Below, in pieces: positions 1-4,276 of a stretch of DNA of 5,286 nucleotides. This DNA is from Elusimicrobiota bacterium. GTDB lineage: Bacteria; Elusimicrobiota; Elusimicrobia; Elusimicrobiales; UBA9959. The position numbers and the translations under genes are program-made. Positions within the stretch are counted from its first letter, which is position 1; the number at the start of each line of letters is the position of its first letter. The stretch lies in assembly GCA_022703115.1 (NCBI GenBank), contig JAKLEK010000117.1:1-5286 (forward strand), written 5' to 3'. The notes under the pieces are model-generated. The model ran no database searches, was not told where the DNA came from, and worked only from the letters and a program-made list of their open reading frames with translations.

Positions 1-1188
1 TATCTGGACAACAACGCTACGACCCGGGTCGCGCCGGAGGTGGAGGAGGCGATGCGGCCTTTCTTCACGGAACTGTACGGCAACCCGTCCAGCATGCATT
101 TTTTCGGCGGCGGGGTGCAGAAACATCTGGACGAGGCCCGCGCCAGAGTGGGGGCGCTGCTCGGCGCCTCCCCGGAGGAGCTGGTCTTCACCAGCTGCGG
201 TACCGAAAGCGATTCCGCGGCCATCTGGTCGGCCCTGCGCTCCTTTCCTGAAAAAAAGCACATCGTCACCACCAGGGTCGAGCATCCGGGAGTTCTTAAC
301 GTCTGTAAGTTCCTGGAAACCCAGGGCGTCAGGGTCACCTATCTGCCGGTGGACGGGGAAGGCCGGCTGAACCTGGAAGACCTGAAAGCGGCCGTGACCC
401 CGGATACCGCGCTGGTCTCCATCATGTGGGCGAACAACGAGACCGGCGTGATCTTCCCGGTGGAGGAGGCGGCCAGGATAACGCACTCCAAAGGGGCGCT
501 GTTCCACACCGACGCGGTGCAGGCCGCCGGCAAGGTGCCGATCGATCTCAAGAACGCCAAGATAGACATGCTGTCCCTGTCCGGGCACAAGCTGCACGCG
601 CCGAAGGGGATAGGCGTGCTTTACGTTAAAAAAGGGACCCGGTTCTCGCCGTTCCTTATCGGGGGGCATCAGGAGAGGGGCCGGCGCGCCGGCACGGAGA
701 ACGTGCCTTATATCGTGGGGCTGGGGAAGGCGGCCGAGCTGGCTCTGCGCAACATGGAGAGGGAGAACGTTTTCGTCAAAGGGCTTCGCGACAGGCTGCA
801 GGCGGGGCTGGTGAAGTCGGTGAAGAACGTGCGGGTGAACGGCGGCGGGGCGGAGCGCCTGCCGAACACGGCCAATATAGCGTTCGAGTACGTGGAGGGG
901 GAGTCCATCCTTATCATGCTGAGCGAGAAAGGGGTCTGCGCTTCTTCCGGTTCCGCGTGCACGTCCGGGTCGCTCGAGCCGTCGCACGTGATGATGTCCA
1001 TGTCGGTGCCGCAGACTTACGCGCACGGGTCGATCCGGTTCTCGTTCAGCGTTTACAATACCGAGAAGGAAGTGGACCTGGTGCTGGAAGCGATGCCGCC
1101 GATCATCGAGCGGCTGCGCGCTATCTCCCCGTTCGCCGACGGGAAACCGCTCTTCGGCATGGACGCCTGTACGCCGCACAAGCACTGA
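1..1188 (+). CDS. nifS: NifS-type cysteine desulfurase (5' end off window)
   Basis: This PLP enzyme takes sulfur from L-cysteine, giving alanine and an enzyme persulfide for Fe-S cluster assembly in the cytoplasm. The frame is open from base 1 and begins at the family N-terminal motif YLDNNATT, so only a few residues are missing; the GTG at 40 is an internal Val codon. In the 395-residue fragment I see the PLP-stacking His in EHPG (about residue 95), HTDAVQ with the PLP-binding Asp (about 171), SGHK with the Schiff-base Lys (about 197), the GGHQERGRRAGTEN block, and SSGSACTSG with the catalytic Cys (about 320). Remembered Azotobacter NifS shares long stretches, including FTSCGTESDS and RLPNTANIAFEY, so the NifS/IscS group I assignment is firm and NifS is preferred over IscS. 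The C-terminal tail ends in DACTPHKH, with an extra Cys and two His that I do not recognise. No nif partner is visible; a nifU/iscU-like gene may lie upstream. Whether it serves nitrogenase or general Fe-S assembly cannot be told. Confidence 0.96.
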   Translation, partial: YLDNNATTRVAPEVEEAMRPFFTELYGNPSSMHFFGGGVQKHLDEARARVGALLGASPEELVFTSCGTESDSAAIWSALRSFPEKKHIVTTRVEHPGVLNVCKFLETQGVRVTYLPVDGEGRLNLEDLKAAVTPDTALVSIMWANNETGVIFPVEEAARITHSKGALFHTDAVQAAGKVPIDLKNAKIDMLSLSGHKLHAPKGIGVLYVKKGTRFSPFLIGGHQERGRRAGTENVPYIVGLGKAAELALRNMERENVFVKGLRDRLQAGLVKSVKNVRVNGGGAERLPNTANIAFEYVEGESILIMLSEKGVCASSGSACTSGSLEPSHVMMSMSVPQTYAHGSIRFSFSVYNTEKEVDLVLEAMPPIIERLRAISPFADGKPLFGMDACTPHKH

Positions 1189-1226
1189 ACCGCCGGGCCG
1201 GGGACGGGGGGGAAAGCGGCCGCCGT

Positions 1227-1255
1227 TTGGTATTGACCGGCAAAAGTGATAAAAT
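1227..1255 (+). promoter_or_regulatory. Sigma-70-type promoter for the tRNA gene
   Basis: A -10 hexamer TAAAAT (1250-1255) is preceded by TG at 1247-1248, giving an extended -10 (TGATAAAAT). A weak -35 TTGGTA (1227-1232) sits 17 bases upstream. The predicted start is near 1262, about five bases before the tRNA, as expected for a tRNA promoter. A closer match to the -35 consensus, TTGACC at 1233-1238, is only 11 bases from this -10 and would need a much poorer -10 (TAGGTC, 1255-1260), so I prefer the first pairing. Confidence 0.6.
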
Positions 1256-1266
1256 AGGTCTTAGAC

Positions 1267-1340
1267 GGGCCCGTAGCTCAGTTGGTTAGAGCAAGCGACT
1301 CATAATCGCTGGGTCGTAGGTTCAAGTCCTACCGGGCCCA
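1267..1340 (+). tRNA. tRNA with anticodon CAT, probably tRNA-Ile2 (lysidine type)
   Basis: The full cloverleaf can be folded by eye. The acceptor arms GGGCCCG (1267-1273) and CGGGCCC (1333-1339) pair over all seven positions, with discriminator A at 1340. The D arm has GCTC/GAGC with an AGTTGGTTA loop. The anticodon stem AGCGA/TCGCT encloses the loop CTCATAA, with anticodon CAT at 1301-1303. The T arm is GTAGG, TTCAAGT, CCTAC. CCA is not encoded, so it must be added by the CCA-adding enzyme. A CAT anticodon can mean initiator Met, elongator Met or Ile2. The fully paired first base pair (G1-C72) argues against a bacterial initiator. The acceptor pairs C4-G69, C5-G68 and C6-G67, and an anticodon stem like that of E. 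coli ileX, match what is known of TilS substrates and favour Ile2, which reads AUA after lysidine modification. AUA (ata) codons do occur in neighbouring genes. Elongator Met remains the alternative. Confidence 0.96.
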
Positions 1341-1355
1341 GAAATTTACCCGTAG

Positions 1356-1394
1356 AAAGAACAAGACCGGCCCATTGGGCCGGTCTTGTTCTTT
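1356..1394. terminator. Perfect 18-bp hairpin, probable bidirectional terminator
   Basis: Bases 1356-1373 and 1377-1394 are perfect reverse complements around the 3-base loop ATT. The inner part is GC-rich (GACCGGCCC/GGGCCGGTC). The outer part is A-rich on the 5' arm (AAAGAACAA) and T-rich on the 3' arm (TTGTTCTTT), so RNA from either strand ends in a U-rich 3' arm. It lies 15 bases after the tRNA and in the gap between convergent transcripts, so it could end the tRNA transcript on the plus strand and read-through from the minus-strand gene at 1527-2624. The run of T is inside the stem and no long T-tract follows directly, although T6 occurs at 1414-1419, so termination efficiency is uncertain. 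Confidence 0.8.
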
Positions 1395-1459
1395 ACCGCG
1401 CTCCGCGTCCTTGTTTTTTATTCCCTTGCCTTAGAGTTCGCGGAACCTGTCAAATGACG

Positions 1460-1494
1460 GCTATTAGCTAATAGCTGACAGCCAATAGCTGAAA
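1460..1494. repeat. Five-copy degenerate 7-bp tandem repeat with a 16-bp palindrome
   Basis: Reading from 1460 in steps of seven, five consecutive units start with GCT or GCC and end in A: GCTATTA, GCTAATA, GCTGACA, GCCAATA and GCTGAAA. The consensus is about GCTRAYA. The first two units and the GC of the third form the perfect 16-bp palindrome GCTATTAGCTAATAGC (1460-1475). The unit is AT-rich compared with its GC-rich surroundings and lies in non-coding DNA between two convergent transcripts. Short 7-bp intergenic repeats of this general look occur in several bacterial lineages; I cannot say what this one does. It could be a neutral slippage product, a protein-binding array or a remnant of a dispersed repeat family. 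Confidence 0.75.
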
Positions 1495-1526
1495 GGGTAC
1501 GGAATATTGCCGCGGGCCGGGCGTGG

Positions 1527-2624
1527 TTATTTTTTTACGGCTTTGCCGTCCACGTAATAGTACTCCGCGGAGAGTACGCCGCCGGCGGCATAGGTCTTCA
1601 TCAGGACGAGCTCGTTCTTTCCGAACACCAGCTCTTTATCCACCGCGCCGGCCTTGTCGTATATCCTGACCGCGCCGTCGGGGAGCTTGCCTTCCCGCGC
1701 GATGATATTGAGGTCCTTGTCCAGATTCAGCTTGGCCACGTATTTTCCGTTCAGATGGAACGTGATCCGCTCCCCCCTGGCAAGGCGGCGGCTGATGCCG
1801 GTCACTCCGGAATCCGGCGTCTCCGTCACGGCCCGGGGCTTCACGTCGGCGGCCGGCGGCTTTTCCGCGATATGTCCGTCCACATAGAAAAGCTCGGACT
1901 TCATCCCGCCGGCGGCGTCGAACTCGCGGAAGTAGCCGTTCGGCACTCCCGCCCGGAAATTCTGCTCCAGCAGCGGCTTGCCGGTCGGGCCGTATACGCG
2001 CACGCCGCCGTTCAGCTGCCCGTCGAGATAGGATGCCTCGCTCTGCGGGGTGCCGTCGGGATAATAGGCCCTGAGCGTCCCGGAGAGCTTGGAGTTGAGC
2101 ATGGTCTTCTCGGTCTTGACGTTGCCGTTCTCGTAAAATTCCTTATACGTCGCGTCCTTTATGGCGCCCCGCACTCCCATAAGCTCTCCCCGCGCGTCGT
2201 ATAGTTCGGTCGCCAGAGGGGTCTCGTTCTCGTAGTAGATCTTTTCGAAGGCCGAGGTGCTCAGGGTCACGGTCTTGAAAGTGTAGGAGGGCGCCGCCGG
2301 CGGCAGGTCGGGAAGCGGCGGCGGCTCGGCCGTCCCGGTGGACTCCGCCGGGGGTTCGGCGGCCGCGGGTTCGGCGGGGGCCGCGGGTTCGGCGGGGGCC
2401 GCGGGTTCGGCGGGGGCCGCGGGCGGTTCCGGCTTCGTCACGGAAACGATATCTTTCCTGTTGATGTTCAGGGCGCCGTACTGCGTTTTGACCAGCGCGA
2501 CGCCGTCCAGCTCGCCCTCTATGACGCCTTCCAGCCTGGTCCCGTCCTTCAGCGCTATGGTGTCGGCGCCGGCTCCGGGCGGCATGAACAGGGCAAGGGC
2601 TAAGAAAAATAGATTCGTTCTCAC
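1527..2624 (-). CDS. Exported YwqK/MORN_2-like repeat protein with Ala/Pro linker
   Basis: This 365-residue protein starts with a signal peptide (residues 1-20, hydrophobic LFFLALALFM, likely cleavage after AGA, no lipobox Cys), so it should reach the periplasm or cell surface. Residues 21-62 (IALKDGTRLEGVI to DIVSV) look like a small all-beta domain of the kind found at the N-terminus of envelope proteins. Residues 65-113 are an Ala/Pro/Glu-rich linker with AAPAEP repeats. From about 160 to 252 run four units of 23-24 residues of the form Y-x-x-x-G-x-x-x-x-E-x-x-Y-x-x-G-x-x-x-G, matching the MORN_2/YwqK pattern, for example YYPDGTPQSEASYLDGQLNG. Two more divergent units occupy about 318-362. 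The GTG start is supported by GGAGG five bases upstream and by the signal peptide that follows. YwqK relatives are often labelled antitoxins, but the signal peptide and the lack of a toxin neighbour argue against that here. The function is unknown; a structural or binding role in the envelope is an inference. Confidence 0.88.
   Translation of the reverse strand: MRTNLFFLALALFMPPGAGADTIALKDGTRLEGVIEGELDGVALVKTQYGALNINRKDIVSVTKPEPPAAPAEPAAPAEPAAPAEPAAAEPPAESTGTAEPPPLPDLPPAAPSYTFKTVTLSTSAFEKIYYENETPLATELYDARGELMGVRGAIKDATYKEFYENGNVKTEKTMLNSKLSGTLRAYYPDGTPQSEASYLDGQLNGGVRVYGPTGKPLLEQNFRAGVPNGYFREFDAAGGMKSELFYVDGHIAEKPPAADVKPRAVTETPDSGVTGISRRLARGERITFHLNGKYVAKLNLDKDLNIIAREGKLPDGAVRIYDKAGAVDKELVFGKNELVLMKTYAAGGVLSAEYYYVDGKAVKK
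2353..2421 (-). repeat. In-gene 18-bp tandem repeat encoding AAPAEP
   Basis: Three exact copies of an 18-bp unit occur at 2368-2385, 2386-2403 and 2404-2421 (plus-strand unit GGTTCGGCGGGGGCCGCG). A fourth, 15-bp copy lacking three bases lies at 2353-2367. The unit is a whole number of codons, so copy-number changes keep the frame; the short copy simply encodes one residue fewer. The repeat forms the flexible linker between the N-terminal domain and the MORN_2-like region of the exported protein. Identity at the DNA level, including third codon positions, suggests recent duplication. Confidence 0.92.
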
Positions 2625-2629
2625 GGTCC

Positions 2630-2634
2630 CCTCC
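2630..2634 (-). promoter_or_regulatory. Ribosome binding site fixing the GTG start of the MORN_2-like gene
   Basis: On the minus strand GGAGG, followed by GG, stands five bases before the GTG at 2624-2622. No other start with both a good Shine-Dalgarno and the signal peptide is available, so this site decides the start. A short GC hairpin (GCGGG/CCCGC, 2644-2648 with 2654-2658, 5-base loop) lies just upstream in the leader. Confidence 0.8.
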
Positions 2635-2669
2635 GGTGGCGGCGCGGGTGGGGCCCGCTCCGCGTGATT

Positions 2670-2678
2670 ATTCTAGCA
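2670..2678 (-). promoter_or_regulatory. Extended -10 promoter element for the MORN_2-like gene
   Basis: Read on the minus strand, 2678-2670 is TGCTAGAAT, a TGn extension followed by a -10 hexamer with five of six consensus bases. The predicted start is near 2663, giving a leader of about 39 bases. The position where a -35 would lie (about 2693-2698) is inside the end of the DUF2779 gene and does not resemble TTGACA, which is tolerated by extended -10 promoters. This is a motif call only. Confidence 0.5.
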
Positions 2679-2689
2679 AATGCCGGCCG

Positions 2690-4171
2690 CTATGCGAGGC
2701 CGTAGAGCCGCTCCAGGACCTTCACCATGGCCAGGGTATCCTGCCCGCAGTAGCGCTTCAGGTTTTCCCGGATCTTTTCGGCTTCCGCCGCCGGCAGTTT
2801 TCCGGACAGCAGGTCCAGGTAGGCCAGCTGCGCCGCCGAGCCGTCGGCTATCGGCATCCCCTTGTAGGTCATCCCCGGTACCATGGCCGGCAGGACCCGC
2901 TTAAGTGAGACCCTGCCTTTGAATTCCGGATGGACGTAAGCCTGGGAGCGGAACGGAGCCATAAGGTCGCGCATCCGTCCGGTCAGAGCGAGCAGGCCGG
3001 CCGCCTGGCCGGGGAAATCGCCGGCCAGTTCCTTTATCCGCGCGGTCTCGAAGGCCGAGTTGTAGGCCAGGAGCGAGCCCCGCGGTCCTATGTTCTCCAG
3101 CAGGAAACGGATGAGCCCCGGCCTGGGGTCGGCCGCCGCGTCTCCCAGATATTCCAGATGGCGCGGCGCGTCCCCGGGCGAGGACTGTACGTGCAATGAG
3201 GCCTGGAAGGGGACCTGCTGGTAGGGCCGTGAACCGTCATAAAGCGGGATGGCCGGCATTATAGTTTCGAAATCCAGGTGGAAGAGCGGGTATTCCAGCC
3301 CGCGCAGGAATTCGCGGATGGCCGCCCTGTCAACGGCCGGCCGCCCGCTCTTCTCCACGGAAAGCGAGAGCCGCTGAGCCGGGTTCAGGTCGAAATCGTC
3401 GGGGACGTCCCTGAACCTGAGTATGCCCATGGCCTTCAGCGCGTCCTTCTTCTCCCAGCCGAGCCGGGGGATGTCGTAGATGGAGAATTCAGGCAGCCCC
3501 GCCCAGCAATGGCCGCGGAACTCGCAGTCGTAAGGTTCGGAACAGTGCCGGCCTATCGGGATGTCCGGCGCGCGTCCGCTCCCAAGCGTATCCAGGAACA
3601 GTCCGAGGTCCCGTACTGTTTCCGTTCTAAGCTCGCGCGTTTCGCCGGTGATGTCCAGTAAAGTGAAGAATTTTTCCGGGTCTATGGCGCCCTTCTTCAC
3701 GAAGGAGCCGTTCACGTGCATCAGGCGGACCTTTCCCAGCCGGACGCCGGCCCCTTCGAGCGCGTACGCCTGCACGGCGGCGTCCGGGAAGTGCTCGTCC
3801 TTCGCCCCGGTGGAGCTTTTTACCTCTATGAGGTCCCAGGTCCCGCCGGCGTTCCGTTTCAGGATATCGCAGCGCACCAGAAGCGTTCCGGAGGAGAAAG
3901 CCCCCTCGTAGATGGTATCGGCGCCCGCGCGCATCAGGGCGGCGGTGCGTTCCAGGGCGCGCGCGGCCCCGCCCGGACCCGCCTCCGCCAGCTTCCCGCC
4001 TTTGAAGTATTCCCGCGCGAGGACGTCGACCGCGTGTCCCTCTTCGAACCGGCGCGCCTGGTCCTTAGGGAGCGGCGGGACGAGGTCCTTACGGAAAGCG
4101 TTGAGCCAGAGGCGCTTCAGGCACTGCCGCCCCATCATGAACTGCGTCTTGGATATGCGTCTTTCCGGCAT
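2690..4171 (-). CDS. DUF2779 protein: Cas4-like Fe-S nuclease region plus DEDDy exonuclease-like region
   Basis: This 493-residue protein matches the DUF2779 family; its function is not established. The N-terminal half resembles Cas4/AddB-type PD-(D/E)XK nucleases. It has Cys17 in RQCLKRLW, His46 in EGHAVD, Glu89 in IYEG, Asp102 in VRCDIL, the core EVK (116-118) in DLIEVKSS, and a QAY element at 134-136. Cys210, Cys216 and Cys222 come later and with Cys17 form a four-Cys set typical of an Fe-S cluster. The C-terminal half resembles a DnaQ/RNase H-fold exonuclease: LDFET (Asp300, Glu302), AYNSAFE (Asn371 to Glu375) and YCGQD (Tyr474, Asp478, the YxxxD form), with RPYQQVPFQ (315-323) as a family signature. 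Both active-site sets appear complete apart from Glu375 standing where Asp is usual. No signal peptide or membrane segment is seen, so it is cytoplasmic. The ATG at 4171 has GGAGG upstream and begins just before the conserved SKTQFMMGRQC stretch. Cleavage of DNA or RNA is inferred from the motifs; the substrate is unknown. No cas genes or rec partners are nearby. Confidence 0.9.
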   Translation of the reverse strand: MPERRISKTQFMMGRQCLKRLWLNAFRKDLVPPLPKDQARRFEEGHAVDVLAREYFKGGKLAEAGPGGAARALERTAALMRAGADTIYEGAFSSGTLLVRCDILKRNAGGTWDLIEVKSSTGAKDEHFPDAAVQAYALEGAGVRLGKVRLMHVNGSFVKKGAIDPEKFFTLLDITGETRELRTETVRDLGLFLDTLGSGRAPDIPIGRHCSEPYDCEFRGHCWAGLPEFSIYDIPRLGWEKKDALKAMGILRFRDVPDDFDLNPAQRLSLSVEKSGRPAVDRAAIREFLRGLEYPLFHLDFETIMPAIPLYDGSRPYQQVPFQASLHVQSSPGDAPRHLEYLGDAAADPRPGLIRFLLENIGPRGSLLAYNSAFETARIKELAGDFPGQAAGLLALTGRMRDLMAPFRSQAYVHPEFKGRVSLKRVLPAMVPGMTYKGMPIADGSAAQLAYLDLLSGKLPAAEAEKIRENLKRYCGQDTLAMVKVLERLYGLA

Positions 4172-4181
4172 ACGGTCCGGC

Positions 4182-4200
4182 CCTCCGAAAAATTATAGCA
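4182..4200 (-). promoter_or_regulatory. Consensus extended -10 promoter and Shine-Dalgarno of the DUF2779 gene
   Basis: On the minus strand 4200-4192 reads TGCTATAAT, a perfect extended -10. It is followed by TTTTC and then GGAGG at 4186-4182, ten bases before the ATG at 4171. No good -35 is seen 16-18 bases upstream. If transcription starts the usual 6-7 bases after the -10, the RNA would begin at about 4186-4185, on or inside the Shine-Dalgarno, leaving a leader of only about 15 bases. Confidence 0.6.
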
Positions 4201-4202
4201 AG

Positions 4203-4247
4203 CGGTCCCGACACCGTCCTGTCGCGGCCGTCCCCCGCGCGGGACCG
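4203..4247. repeat. Nested inverted repeats between the methyltransferase and DUF2779 genes
   Basis: CGGTCCCG (4203-4210) and CGGGACCG (4240-4247) are perfect 8-bp reverse complements. Between and overlapping them are a second pair CGACA/TGTCG (4209-4213 with 4220-4224) and a third, GTCCC/GGGAC (4230-4234 with 4241-4245), so alternative folds compete. The outer left arm ends two bases from the -10 element of the DUF2779 promoter. It could be a GC-rich terminator-like structure for the methyltransferase transcript, though no T-tract follows at once, or an operator. In such GC-rich DNA a chance origin is also possible. Confidence 0.4.
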
Positions 4248-4276
4248 ATAGCGTCCGTCGGAAAGCGGGCTGGGAC

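Noticed and set aside
1233..1260. Promoter pairing TTGACC (1233-1238) with TAGGTC (1255-1260)
   Set aside because: The -10 is poor. The alternative TTGGTA/TGATAAAAT pairing with 17-base spacing is better and places the start just before the tRNA.
957..1289. Plus-strand frame spanning the end of nifS and running into the tRNA
   Set aside because: It is out of frame with nifS and runs over the tRNA promoter and the tRNA 5' part, so it cannot be a real gene.
1755..2204. 149-codon plus-strand frame opposite the MORN_2-like gene
   Set aside because: It overlaps the repeat-coding region of a convincing minus-strand gene and has no domain of its own.
1527..2624. Antitoxin of a toxin-antitoxin pair (YwqK label)
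   Set aside because: The signal peptide, the large size and the absence of a small toxin gene next to it make this label unlikely.
2690..4171. DUF2779 gene as part of a CRISPR-Cas or known defence system because of its Cas4-like half
   Set aside because: There are no repeats of CRISPR type, no cas genes and no defence partners in the window; Cas4-like folds occur in many other proteins.
3716..4198. 160-codon open frame on the plus strand opposite the DUF2779 gene
   Set aside because: It lies wholly antisense to a gene with strong motifs. Long antisense frames are expected in GC-rich DNA, and its translation shows no recognisable domain.
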